In this document: positions 39,599 through 51,233 of the stretch, one piece after another | How positions within the stretch are numbered: position 1 is the first letter of the stretch | How the letters are laid out: the number at the start of each line of letters is the position of its first letter | Source of the DNA: Chelydra serpentina | Lineage: Eukaryota; Chordata; Testudines; Chelydridae | DNA: 64,000 nt | Assembly: GCA_037349315.1 (NCBI GenBank) | Contig: JBAIAC010000042.1 | Location: 9,858,001-9,922,000 of the forward strand | Direction: 5' to 3' | Made by a program: the position numbers and the translations under genes | The notes under the pieces: model-generated | Told to the model about the DNA's origin: nothing | The model's input: only the letters and a program-made list of their open reading frames with translations | Databases searched by the model: none

Positions 39599-40935
39599 TG
39601 AAGAATGAAGAAGGCAGGGGCAAGAGCACAGCGGGAGATCCAGTGGACACAGTGTACTTAGATTTCCAGAAAGCCTTTGACAAGGTCCCTCACCAAAGAC
39701 TCTTACGTAAATTAAGTTGCCATGGGATAAGAGGGAAGATCCTTTTATGGATTGAGAACTGGTTAAAAGACAGTGAACAAAGGGTAGGAATAAATGGTAA
39801 ATTTTCAGAATGGAGAGGGGTAACTAGTGGTGTTCCCCAAAGGTCAGTCCTAGGACCAATCCTATTCAACTTATTCATAAATGATCTGGAGAAAGGGGTA
39901 AACAGAGAGGTGGCAAAGTTTGCAGATGATACTAAACTGCTCAAGATAGTTAAGACCAAAGCAGACTGCGAAGAACTTCAAAAAGATCTCACAAAGCTAA
40001 ATGATTTGGCAACAAAATGGCAAATGAAATTTAATGTGGATAAATGTAAAGTAATGCACATTGGAAAAAATAACCCCAACTATACATACAATATGATGGG
40101 GGCTAATTTAGCTACAACTAATCATGAAAAAGCTGTTGGAGTCATCGTGGATAGTTCTCTGAAGATGTCCACGCAGTGTGCAGTGGCAGTCGAGAAAGCA
40201 AACAGGATGTTAGGAATCATTAAAAAAGGGATAGAGAAAAAGACGGAGAATATCTTATTGCCCTTATACAAATCCATGGTGCGCCCACATCTTGAATACT
40301 GCGTACAAATGCGGTTCTCTCATCTCAAAAAGAATATACTTGCATTAGAAAAGGTTCAGAGAAGGGCAACTAAAATGATTAGGGGTCTGGAATGGGTCCC
40401 ATATGACTAAAGAGGCTAGGACTTTTTAGCTTGGAAAAGAGGAAACTAAGGGGGGATATGATAGAGGTAGATAACATTATGAGTGGCGTGGAGGAAGTGA
40501 ATAAGTAAAAGTTATTTACTTGTTCCCATAATAGAAGAACTAGGGGCCACCAAATGAAATTAATGGGCAGCAGGTTTAAAACAAATAAAAGGAAGTTCTT
40601 CTTCACACAGCACACAGTCAACCAGTAGAACTCCTTGCCTGAGGAGGTTGTGAAGGCTAGGACTATAACAGAGTTTAAAGGAGAACTGGATAAATTCATG
40701 GAGGTTAAGTCCACTAATGGCTATTAACCAGGATGGGTAAGGAATGGTGTCATTAGCCTCTGTTTGTCGGGGGGAGGAGGGGTGATGGATGGCAGGAGAG
40801 AGATCACTTGATCATTACCTGTTAGGCCCACTCACTCTGGGGCACCTGGCATTGGCCACTGTTGTTGTACAGGATACTGGGCTGCATGGACCTTTGCTCT
40901 GACCCAGTACGGCCGTTCTTATGTTCTTATATATA
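39599..40935 (+). mobile_element. CR1-B LINE with reverse transcriptase domain, 5'-truncated
   Basis: The open frame to 40410 encodes the RT palm: FQKAFDKVPHQRLLRKL, SGVP(QRS)[22 protein letters not shown] (catalytic Asp pair), FNVDKCKVMHIG, and the thumb region through MIRGLEWVPYD. A stop follows where the relative at 16857 reads on ([11 protein letters not shown]), so the C terminus is lost here. The 3' tail (ACCTTTGCTCTGACCCAGTA...GTTCTTATGTTCTTAT) ends at 40935. Transcripts of such elements prime reverse transcription at the target; this copy lacks its endonuclease and cannot move by itself. Confidence 0.95.
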
Positions 40936-41309
40936 AAAGGCATATTAGGAAGAAAATGCTTAGATGTATTTGTGATTTTTATAACGCTTAGGGTAAACGT
41001 TTTCTTTTTCAAAGTGTTACAACTAATGAGAATGTTTTCATATCCGTAACTGCTAGTCAGTAATGGCGAGATTGTCAGCAGTTATCAATCTGGCCTGAGT
41101 AAGGGGCAGTGTGTAGCTGCATTGCTCCAGAAGTACAGCAGGGATGTTATCGTGACTCAGCCTCCTGGAGGCTGCTCTCTGCCCCACCCCCGTTCTCTCA
41201 TCTGCAATACAGGTAGGCCACACAGGGAAGTAAGGGGCACCTTGTACCCCCTTATATCCCTGCACTGGCACAGACAGTGACAATCTGGCCCTCATACTCT
41301 ACTCTTACG

Positions 41310-41548
41310 CAGGGTCGGCACTACCATTAGGCGATCCTAGGCGGTCGCCTAGGACGCCAGGATTTGGGGGGCGGCATTTCAGGTCCCTCGGCAGCCGCCG
41401 GGTCCTTGGCAGCATTCGGCGGCTGCTTCTTCGGCTGGCGGTACTTCAGCGGCAGCCTCTCCCACCGCCGGAGTCCTCGGTGGCACTTTGGTGGCTGCCT
41501 CTCCCGCTGCCACTGCCTAGGGCAACAAAAATGCTGGTGCCGCTCCTG
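41310..41548. mobile_element. 239-bp hAT-type MITE
   Basis: The ends CAGGGTCGGCACTACC and GGTGCCGCTCCTG are flanked by CTCTTACG (41302-41309) and CTCTTACA (41549-41556), 7/8. Confidence 0.88.
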
Positions 41549-42847
41549 CTCTTACAATAACTATTTTGGGACTAATTCAGATTTGAGTCTAAAGATGGCA
41601 TAATCCATACCTCCGTCTGGGTCTCAGTGTTCATGTTTCCTTTGGGAGAAGCAGCTGCGGCAGGGAATCACCCTGCCAGGGGTCCAGAGGGCAGCAGCTG
41701 CTGCTCCCTCCCTGGCAAACAGCTGATCGGGAGCAGGGAGAGAGAGTGAGGGGAGGAGGGGCGAATGCAGAACATGCTGGGGGAAGAGGCGGGGGAGGGG
41801 GAGCTTTGCTGCCGTGCAACAGCAGGACAGAGCCCCAGGCAAAGCAGCAGAGAAGAGAGGCTGGGCAGGGGCCCCTTCGGAGCGTGGGCCCGGCGCCACT
41901 GGAGCCGGTGGCTCCATGGTATACCCGCCACTGGGGAGGGGGGGTTCCAGGTGGGTGGGGGTGTGCTGGACATAGTTGTCTGTGGGAGGACACTGGGAAT
42001 AGGGGTTTGTGGGGGTCTCTGGGTGGTGTGGCACTGGGTGTAGGGTGTCAGAAGGGTGCTGAGCAAGGGAGTCACATGGTGTGGTGTGGGTCAACCCCCA
42101 AGGGGAAGAAGCATGATGGCAGTGCAGGGCTGGGCAGGCCAGTGACCGTCTGGCATCTGCCGGTTTGTAAACAGTGCCCTTGTACTAGGCTTGGTGGAGC
42201 GGGGCTGTCCCTGTCATGCCATGACAAGTATTGCCCCTGGCCAGCCCCTCACTCTGAGGAGTCTGACCCCCTACCCCATGTCCCCATTGACATGGGTGCT
42301 AAATTGTGACTTTTTTTTCATCATGTGTTACATCCATCTGTCTTTCTATTATAGCACTTGCTCTGGTTTTTGTACTTTGATTTGTAATTTGGAGTTTTTA
42401 ATTATACTTTTTTTTTCTTTTTATAGCAAAGTTTATTTTGTTGTGTCATGTGACTTCTAGTATGACTGATTTTCTCTCCTTTTTTTCACCAATTCCTTTG
42501 CATTTAATCCAGCAATGAGGATTGCATTTTGATGCATTTATCTTGACAATAATCCAGCCCTTATTGTCCCATATTCACACGTCATTGCTTTTGTGTAGAA
42601 GTTGATTAATAAATATTCAGTAAGTGTATTATGTTATCCTTCCCAAAAATCTTCTGCAACAATGAAGGCTTGGTACAGTACTCACCCTATCTGAGTCATG
42701 AAAGGACCTCCTCCCCTGCCACACCCTCACCTAGAGGTTGTCCTTCAACCAAAACCGACCAGATAAAATACTTGCATAGAGCAGTGAATGGTGGTGTGAG
42801 ACACATCTAGACCCCAATAAACTTGTTACATTGAAAGTCTTTTTGAT
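41549..42847. other. No recognised gene; part of the spacer between inverted copies
   Basis: GC-rich to 42300, with open frames on both strands but no domain; T-rich from 42310 to 42480. Nothing further recognised. Confidence 0.45.
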
Positions 42848-43580
42848 TACACGATACACTGCCTAAGGATCAGGATTCTTGTAAAAATTCCATATCAGTA
42901 AACATTTTCATCATGCTGATAGGCGTATCTTAGGTAATGCTGACATCTGGAAGGAAGAACACGAGAGAATGTAAACTATGTATAACATTATAACTACTGT
43001 CATTTCATTCTCTGAACTGTTACTTATCAAAGGTCCAGTGTGATTCTTGCCAGAGGTGGGCACATATACACTGCATTCCAGAAGGAACTAATCAAAGGAA
43101 AGTGACAAATGAGAAGCAAGAATACAAGTGCAAGAAATGTGCATAGCTCACTTTTTTACCAAAAAAGAACATTATGTATTAAGGCTTGCTGTTCAAAACA
43201 TCTTGGAACAAAGAGAAAACTATTTTTATGCAAATACCAGATAATATTAAAAAAAAAAAATTAAAAATAAATTCTCTGTATTGGTGTCCATCTGTATAAG
43301 GGAAATAATACAAGCAGCAAGGAGGGAGTAAATTGTGAGTGTTTCCGACCACAAAACCTCACCCCTTCGAATTCACAACCCCTGGACCGGTGACAGGTGG
43401 ATGGGCAGGAAAGTCATTGCAAATAAGCAAGGGGGGGAGCCAATGAAAAAAATCAAATGGGGCACTCGGCTATTACCCCGGGGGGTGGGGGGTCATGTCC
43501 GTGCTCCGTACCGCCAAGTCCCACCTCCCTTTTTAACGTACTCACACGCAATAAATAAATTTTGCACACATCATGTGTGC
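42848..43580 (-). repeat. Right copy of the unidentified element (inverted)
   Basis: It begins CACTGCCTAAGGATCAGGAT and runs, in reverse, through the same order of blocks as 36340-37462, including the single CCGGTGACAGGTGGATGGGC and GCAATAAATAAATTTTGCAC segments. It lacks the tandem amplification of the left copy. Confidence 0.88.
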
Positions 43581-44265
43581 AGTACAGGTCATTTGTGGCT
43601 TGATGCAACTTTTGGGAGAAAATTGCATTCTGAAATTCTCAGGAATCTGAAATTAAGAAACCCCTATAACATAAACATATCAATATCACCTTATTCTCAG
43701 CATTGCCTTTCAACAATCATTGTACTGTAATTTAAATAATCAATCCTAACATATTGTAACTTGATTATCTAACAAATTAGATGCCACCGCCTTAATTGAT
43801 TTACACCCAGCAAAATTACACATACATCAGCAAAGACCAAACAATAAATAAATCACCATGATTACAGGCATGCAAATAATTTAAGAAATGACAGTACAGT
43901 TATTGTAAAGATTCTTGATTAGTCATGCAGTTAGCCAGGAAGACCCTTAGTATTTGGGTACTTTTACCAGATTTGCCCATAACTTGGGGTATGCTCATTT
44001 ATTGTGGTTACTTGTCTGGGTGTTTGTCCCTGATAATTATATTAATGTACTGCTTGTGTATAATGCTATCGTAAAGCACCCCCTTTCCTAGGGGAATTTC
44101 CCCTTCTTCATTACCCATCTCTCTAACCTGCTGCTTTTCTCCTGTCTTAAGCAAGCAGCCATAAGATCTTTTTCACCCTTCTCTAATTCCTTATGTCACT
44201 AATGATCCCCACCAACAGCTCTTTCACTACTAACAGTATTGCTGTAAAACCTCTATTGTTAAGGA
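43581..44265. other. AT-rich, no recognised feature
   Basis: No open frame above background and no repeat terminus recognised. Confidence 0.5.
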
Positions 44266-45840
44266 GGCCTGTGCCTTTAAGAACCCGGCATTGACAGTGT
44301 AGGAATTGGGAGCCCTGTGCCTTTAAGAACCCGGCCCCAGGAATCCGCCCTCTGCTCTGGTGCTGACAGGCAGCCTCTGGTAAAGAGACTGAAAAAGCCT
44401 TTAGCACCCCCACACCCCGATATTTGCGAGCACAGCAGGTGGCTGATCCCGCGGGGTCACTGTTCCCCCCTCTCCCCCTCCCTAAACGAGGCTTTTGTCC
44501 CCGCACAGGGTCTGGCAACATCCCCCCCCTCCCCGGACTTAACCCCGGTTCCCACCCCCACCCCCGATTTTTCCCCTTCAGCCCTTCTTCTGCCGCTACC
44601 TAGAGTAGCTTCATCCCCCCTGGCCAGTAAATTTCTGCCCCCTGCTCAAACCCTGACACCCGCGCTGCAATGTGCCCCCCTTGATCCTTTTAAACCCCTC
44701 CAAAGAGGAGGCAGCAAATTGTAAGTAGAAGAAAGGGCAGAGAGAGGGCAGTGGCAACAGCGAAGGTTACTGCGCATGCTCAGTTCGGGTGAGCATGCTC
44801 AGTGTAACCAAAGTTGCTACTTTGGAGAAGCAGCTATCCCACCCACCCCTCTCGCAGGCGCCTTCACCATAAGGGGGCGCTCTCTGAGCTAGGGGCTGAG
44901 ATCTGAGGTTGCAGGGGAAATTTCTGCGCTAAAGCCAGAAGCTCCGGGACTGGCAGGCACGCGGGGAGCAGCTATGGCGTGAGGAGCAGGGGACACACCC
45001 AGCACCCCCCCCCCCCCCCCAGTTCTCCCTCAATTACCTGGGGTCTCCGGCTCCGCCTGGTGGGCTCCGGCCAGGAGAAGCAGCAGCAATAAATCGCAGC
45101 TCCCCGGCTGTGCTTAGCAGAGAGAGCAGCCCCCCTCCCCCCGCCACGTGTCGCAGCACCCGGATCCCTCCCCTGGCTACCGTGTTGCTGGGCAGCTGTT
45201 ACCGAGCTGGGCCTGTGTCCACATTGTATCTCCGGAGCTGCTGCCGCCAGGGGGCTCTGCTCAGCGCTCGGGGAAAGGAGGCGGCTGATCGCGGAACTAT
45301 CCGGCTCTCCCTGCTCAGGATATCAGGGGTTGAACTTCCTCCCGGCTCAGACTGCGCCGCCTCCTGGTGTATGAGCCGGGAGCCCGGGCTGAGCCGCTGC
45401 TGCTGCCCAGCGGGGTGTGTGCGGGCAGAGACCTGCATCAATCCCCCTCTGTGCCCAGCCGGGGGGACTTTCTGCGGCGGCTGGACCCAGCCCCGAGCTC
45501 TGCCGACACCAGCCCCTGAGCCGGAGCCTGCAGGTGAGGGGAGAGACCCGGGGGAAGGGCTGGGGCCGGGCAGGAAAGTGACTCTGCCCCAACGGCCCCT
45601 CCTCGCCCCAGCGCTGCTCCCGGGGGTCTGCGAGTCCCAGCGCTGCTGCCCTCCCTGACCCCCCGCCAGGCTCTGCTCCCCTGAGCGCCTGCAGGAGCCG
45701 AGCCAGCTCCGGGGAAGCGACCGCCCCGCGACCGAGCCAGGGACCGAGTCGCCCCGGGGGGGGGGGGAGGGAGACAGGGGCAGAGACTGGCAGGGGCAGC
45801 GGGAGCAATCAGTGGGGAGGGAGGTTCAGGTGAGGAATAT
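44266..45840 (+). promoter_or_regulatory. CpG-rich promoter-like region with possible first exon
   Basis: CpG density rises sharply (for example GCGGCTGATCGCGGAACTAT, GGTCTGCGAGTCCCAGCGCT). It contains two copies of GCCTTTAAGAACCCGGC (44270-44290, 44320-44335) and ends with donors CCTGCAG|GTGAGG at 45533/45534 and GGTTCAG|GTGAGG near 45832. Such regions are typical 5' ends of vertebrate genes. The next + strand gene is the zinc-finger gene at 54.7-59.4 kb, so a non-coding first exon for it is a reasonable guess. A start on - is not excluded. Confidence 0.5.
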
Positions 45841-46384
45841 TATTACGAACTGCTACTGGTCACAATTTGCTTCTTTGCTGTTGTTACTGAGCAGGCTTCA
45901 GCCATGTGAACATGTTCAGTAACATCTGCTGAAGTCACAGCCCTCGCTGGCCATCCGAATCTGCTCCCTGCTGTAAAGGGGGACAGAGGAGGCTCAAATC
46001 ATGGTAGCCAATAGGCAGATCGTGGGCCAAAACTGGACCGCCAGATGCTTTTGAATGGACCCCACAATTATTTTTATTTATTCATTATTTTTATTATTTT
46101 CTCTGGAGTCTGACCTTGCCCATACCTTGACCAAGAAATGTGGACCTTGATAAAAAATATTTGAGGATCCCTGGCTGAAATGATTACAGTTTCTCTCCTG
46201 AAGCAGGCTCTGTTAGTAGGTGTGTTCCAGTGTGACAGCACCTCCCATTTCTGGAATATTTGTGCTCACTGTAATGCCAACCTCAGATGTCAACAAGAAA
46301 CTTGAAGGCTACTAATTCCTTATTTTAATTTAAATATAAAGTTGTTATATATATTTTGATCACATATACAGAGAAAAACATTGT
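45841..46384. other. No recognised feature
   Basis: Probable intronic sequence if the promoter call is right. A fragment near 46000-46150 (GATCGTGGGCCAAAACTGGA) loosely resembles 8930-9100. Confidence 0.4.
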
Positions 46385-46556
46385 ATCATAGAATAATAGA
46401 ATATCAGGGTTGGAAGGGATAGTCCAACCCCCTGCTCAAAGCAGGACCAATCCCCAATTTTTGCCCCAGATCCCTAAATGGCCCCCTCAAGGATTGAACT
46501 CACAACCCTGGGTTTAGCAGGCCAATGCTCAAACCACTGAGCTATCCGTCCCCCCC
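46385..46556 (-). mobile_element. tRNA-derived SINE
   Basis: Complete tRNA head (complement of GGATAGCTCAGTGGTTTGAG), body and CR1-like tail. A deletion removes the ACCTCAGGAGGTCATC-type part of the tail (GGAAGGGATAGTCCAACC). Confidence 0.92.
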
Positions 46557-46976
46557 AGAAGAGCAACCTGGACTATTGTGGATTGTGACAACTTAGAATA
46601 TTGGTTGTTCTACAATTATTTCCCCCTCCCCCTTTTTACTTGTACTAAATTGACGCTGCAGACAGGGACTGGTCGTCTCTTCCTCTGGAGGGTCAAAACT
46701 CCATGAAGTTCTGTAGTGTTGGCTACCACACCAATATAATTGTCCTGTTTAAATTCTGCTGCAGACTGTGGCCGATTGTTGATAATTGTGTCCACCGATG
46801 TGGTTGCTTTTCTTGATGTACTTCATCTGGCCTCATATATGCTAATAAGATGATCACTTATCTTGCACTAGGATTGGAAAAATGAACTGACACCTAAATA
46901 TGAGTAGTGTGGAGTCTTTCTTTTTTTTTAATCCTTAGCTGGAAAAATAAAATGGTGTGTGTGAATCCACTATTAA

Positions 46977-47670
46977 TAGAGCCCTACCAAATTCACGGCC
47001 ATGAAAAACACGTCACGGACCATTACATCTGGTCTCCCCTGTGAAATCTGGTCTTTTACCCTATACTATACAGATTTCACAGGGGAGACCAGTGTTTCTC
47101 AAACTGGGGGTCCCGACCCAAAAGGGGGCCAAGGAGGTGGGGCAAGGTTATTGTAGGGGGTTGTGGTATTGCCACCCTTACTTCTGCGCTGCCTTGAGAG
47201 CTGGGTGGCTGGAAAGCGGTGGCTGCTGGCCAGGTGCCCAGCTCTGAAAGCACTGTCCCCAGCAGCACAGAAGTAAGAGTGGCAATGGGCTGCCGGAGGG
47301 TGGCGGCTGCTAGCCAAGGGCCCAGCTCTGAAGGCAGCAGCACAGAAGTAAAGGTGGCAATACCATACCATGCCCTCCTCTATGCTACAGCTGGCCACGG
47401 CACTGCCTTCAGAGCTGGGCTTCCAGCCAGCCGCCCAACGCTGAAGGCAGCGCTGCCGCCAACAGCAGCACAGAATTACGGATGGCAATATCACAACCCT
47501 CCTACAATAACCTTGCAATGCCCCCACTACTCTCTTTTGGGTCAGGACTCCTACAGTTCCAACACCATGACATTTTAGATTGAAATGGCTGAAATCATTA
47601 CATTTATTATTTTTAAAATCCTATGACCATGACATTGACCAAAATGGACCATGAATTTGGTAGGGCCCTA
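46977..47670. mobile_element. 694-bp hAT-type non-autonomous element
   Basis: The inverted ends TAGAGCCCTACCAAATTCAC and ATGAATTTGGTAGGGCCCTA are flanked by a perfect 8-bp duplication, ACTATTAA (46969-46976, 47671-47678). The interior contains a CTGGTCTCCCCTGTGAAATC inverted repeat (47030-47090) and alternating GC-rich repeats of CAGCAGCACAGAAGTAA (47260-47360). Confidence 0.96.
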
Positions 47671-48155
47671 ACTATTAACCATAGGGATATAAATGTTGTA
47701 ATAATTATCTTGCTCATAGTTAAATACTTACCTTCCATATTTTTGGAAAATTCCAACCAAAGTCCTTAGTTAGGTACTAAGGTACACATCACTGTATTTG
47801 AGGACCTTGGCAGTTTTAATGTATTTCTCCACCAACTACCCCTGTGTGATAGGGAAATGCTATTGTCCCCACCTGGGGAACTGCAGCAGAGACTGTGACT
47901 TTCTCAGAGTCACATGGGAAGTCTGCAGTGGAGCGAGGTCTCCTGCATCCCAAGTTAGCAACCTAACCACTGGACCATGGTATGAAAATCAGGGTCCAGA
48001 CACCCAAACGGGAGAACAGAAGGTTTAAACCCACATAAGTAAGCAGTTAAACCAGCTGGTTGCATGCTGTGTCACTGAATGATAAAAACATATTCATCAA
48101 GATCTTTTATGAAAGCTTGTAATGTTCTGAACCTGCTGGCTGTTATGAGATATAC

Positions 48156-48353
48156 CAGGGGTTCTCAAACTGGGGGTTGCAAGGTTACATGGGGGGTCGT
48201 GAGCTGTCAGCCTCCACCCCAAACCCCACTTTGCATCCAGCATTTATAATGGTGTTACATATATTTAAAAGTGTTTTTAATTTATAAGGGGGGTTGCACT
48301 CAGAAGTTTGCTATGTGAAAGGGGTCACCAGTACAAAAGTTTGAGAACTACTG
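48156..48353. mobile_element. 198-bp Charlie-type hAT MITE
   Basis: The ends CAGGGGTTCTCAAACTGGGG and AGTTTGAGAACTACTG are flanked by a perfect duplication, AGATATAC (48148-48155, 48354-48361). CAGNGGTTCTCAAA is the Charlie terminus. Confidence 0.96.
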
Positions 48354-48361
48354 AGATATAC

Positions 48362-49289
48362 ATACAGACCGTCTTTATGAATTTATGTATTTGTGTATAT
48401 AGAAGCCTGTACTCATAATATGTGATGCAACTTCAACTCCACCTCCCAGCAAAGTGATGGGCACTCAAGCAGGGTCGGGCGTCTCCCAAACCAGTTGTTT
48501 GTGTGAAACTTTAAATGGCTACCCACTGTCCAGCCCGGGAAGGGACAGTCGTGGGCCATTAGAGCTAGTGGAGATATTGAGACAACTTGAGATTGGGAAG
48601 AGCAACACAACTCTGGAACACTGGGAAAACGCCTTCCTGTCCTTGTTCTGTTTAACCATGAGTCACCAGGGACTTGTGGGGGAGTAGGGGCGAAAGGCTT
48701 TTAAAAGCAGGCTTGGGATTGAGGTCTTTTTTATCCAGAACTTGAGGGACAGTCTCAAGGCAGGAGGCTGTCTGAGAGTGCTTTCTCCTATAGCTAGTGG
48801 GCATGCTGGGAAACTGTTCTAAGGCAATAGGTAATTCCTGTTCGAAAAGGGATTTTATTTAATGTGAAAATGTAAAGTTGCATCTTTTTGTATATTTTCT
48901 GCATATGTTTCCTTTCCCTTATTGTTTCATCTTTGAATCTGGGTTTTTCTGTTACATAAATTTTTCATTTATTTTTATCCCAAGCAGGTGTCCGGTGTGT
49001 AAATTGTGTGGCGTGTGTGTGCCAAAGCATGCTGGTATCTGTGGAGCCAGTTTCACACCGCCAGGGGTTATGAGCCAGAGGGGAAAAGTCCGAGTGTCTG
49101 GTAATTAAGAACTCAGTGAGGATGTATTCGGGGGAACTCCAGACTAGAAGGGCTGTTCCTGTCACCCTACAAAGAGTAACTGGGCTGATGAAAGCTAGGA
49201 TGGAAATAAATTTCTTTATCTACGGTGGAATTGCTTAGTATATGCTTCTTGGGTGATCATATCAAAAATGCCTAATTGATTTCAGAGCC
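48362..49289. other. No recognised feature
   Basis: Unique-looking sequence; short frames only. Confidence 0.45.
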
Positions 49290-50289
49290 TAAGGGCTTGG
49301 CTACACTTGCGCGTTATAGCGCAATAAAGCCGCCAAGAGCGCTCTACCTTACTACCCGTCCACACTGGCAAGGCACGTAGAGCGCTCTGACTCCGCGGCT
49401 GGAGCGCTCCTGGTACTCCACCTCCCTGAGAGGAATAACGTTGTTGCACTCTCGCTGGAGCGCCGCAGTGCCAGTGTGGACACCTAATGCGCTCTGATTG
49501 GCCTCTGGAAGTGTCCCACAATGCCTGTTCTAGCCACTCTGGTCATCACTTTTGAACTCTGTTGCCCTGTTCTCAGGTGACCAACCGTCAGACCCGCCCT
49601 TTAAATTCCCTGAGAATTTTGAAAATCCCCTTCCTGTTTGCTCAGCCAGGTGTGGAGTGCTCTCAGCGCATCTTTCCAGGTGACCATGCCTCCATGCGCC
49701 AGGCGATCCCCAGTATGGAGCAATGGTGAGGTGCTGGACCTCATCAGTGTTTGGGGGGAGGAAGCTGTGCAGTCCCAGCTGCGCTCCGGCTGTAGGAATT
49801 ACGATACCTTCGGGCATATATCAAGGGCTATTACAGAAAGGGTCCATGACTGTGCAGTGTCGGGTTAAAGTAAAGAAGCTGCAGAATGCCTACCGCAAAG
49901 CCCGCGATGCAAACGGCCGCTCCGGTGCTGCCCCTGCAACCTGCAAATTCTACAAAGAGCTGGACATGATACTTGGGGACGATCCCACCTCCACTCCAAC
50001 AACCACCACGGACACTTCCGAGCCCGGCACAGCAGGGGAGGAGGAGGAGGAGGAGGAGGAAGAAAGCCTGAGTGAGGGTGCTGAGGTGGGGGGAGACACC
50101 CCGGAATCCCTTGAGGCATGCAGCCAGGAGCTCTTCTCCAGCCAGGAGGAAGGCAGCCAGTCACGGCGTCTGGTGTTTGGGGAAGGACAAACACCAGAGG
50201 AGGTTCCTGGTAAGCGGCTTTTTTTTGTGGGGAAGGAAGTTTTTAGATGCGGGCTCTTTGGGCGAGGAGGCTTTGGGCTGCATGCATGC

Positions 50290-51233
50290 CTAGATGCGAA
50301 ATAGCGCATTGATGTGGTCTATCACATCGCGGTAATCGGCATCGGTGATCTCTTCAAAAGTCTCATAGAATCATAGAATCTCAGGGTTGGAAGGGACCTC
50401 AGGAGGTCATCTAGTCCAACCCCCTGCTCAAAGCAGGACCAATCCCCAACTAAATCATCCCAGCCAGGGCTTTGTCAAGCCTGACCTTTAAAACCTCTAA
50501 GGAAGGAGATTCCACCACCTCCCTAGGTAACCCATTCCAGTGCTTCACCACCCTACTAGTGAAAAAGGTTTTCCTAATATCCAACCTAAACCTCCCCCTC
50601 TGCAACTTGAGACCATTACTCCTTGTTCTGTCATCGTCTACCACTGAGAACAGTCTAGATCCATCCTCTTTGGAACCCTCTTTCAGGTAGTTGAAAGCAG
50701 CTATCAAATCCCCCCTCACTCTTCTCTTCTGCAGGCTAAACAATCCCAGTTCCCTCAGCCTCTCCTCATAAGTCATGTGCTCCAGCCCCCTAAACATTTT
50801 TGTTGCCCTCCGCTGGACTCTTTCCAATTTATCCACATCCTTCTTGTAGTGTGGGTCCCAAAACTGGACACAGTACTCCAAATGAGGCCTCACCAGTGCC
50901 GAATAGAGGGGAATGATCACGTCCCTCGATCTGCTGGAAATGCCCCTATTTATACAGCCCAAAATGCCGTTAGCCTTCTTGGCAACAAGGGCACACTGTT
51001 GTCTCAGCCAGAGCGTGGGCAATGCGCCTGCACAGGTTTATTGGGAGAGCCAGCGTGGTTCTTGTCCCAGTCAGGCTAACGTGTCCGTGCCACTCTGCCG
51101 CAAGGGGCGGGGGGACCATTACTTCACACAGGCAAGCTGCGTATGGGCCAAGGCGGAAGCTGCATTTTAGTAGAAGACCCTCCCTTGTTTCTCCAGTCAC
51201 CCTCAGCAGCGAGATATCTTCCAGGACGAACTC
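50290..51233 (-). pseudogene. Unrecognised antisense frame in Myb intron, copy 2, split by CR1
   Basis: After acceptor CATTCTCCACAG the - strand frame starts at 51233 (EFVLEDISLLRVTGETREGL) and runs through LGPYAACLCEVMVPPPLAAE and [20 protein letters not shown] to AHALAET. There a CR1 (50366-51000) interrupts it. The frame resumes as FEEITDADYRDVIDHINALF and ends at TAG 50290-50292. Apart from the CR1 it is uninterrupted, unlike copy 1. No known domain was recognised. Confidence 0.55.
50366..51000 (-). mobile_element. CR1-A fragment inserted in Harbinger copy 2
   Basis: On the - strand it is the RT C terminus ([20 protein letters not shown] to [15 protein letters not shown]) and the 3' tail. 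GTCTCA occurs at both edges (50360-50365, 51001-51006), and copy 1 is uninterrupted there (AAAAGTCTCAGCCAGGACG), giving an exact empty site. Confidence 0.96.

Noticed and set aside
45110..45658. 182-codon open frame in the CpG-rich region
   Set aside because: Explained by low stop frequency in GC-rich DNA; it begins with a non-ATG-supported context and shows no domain.
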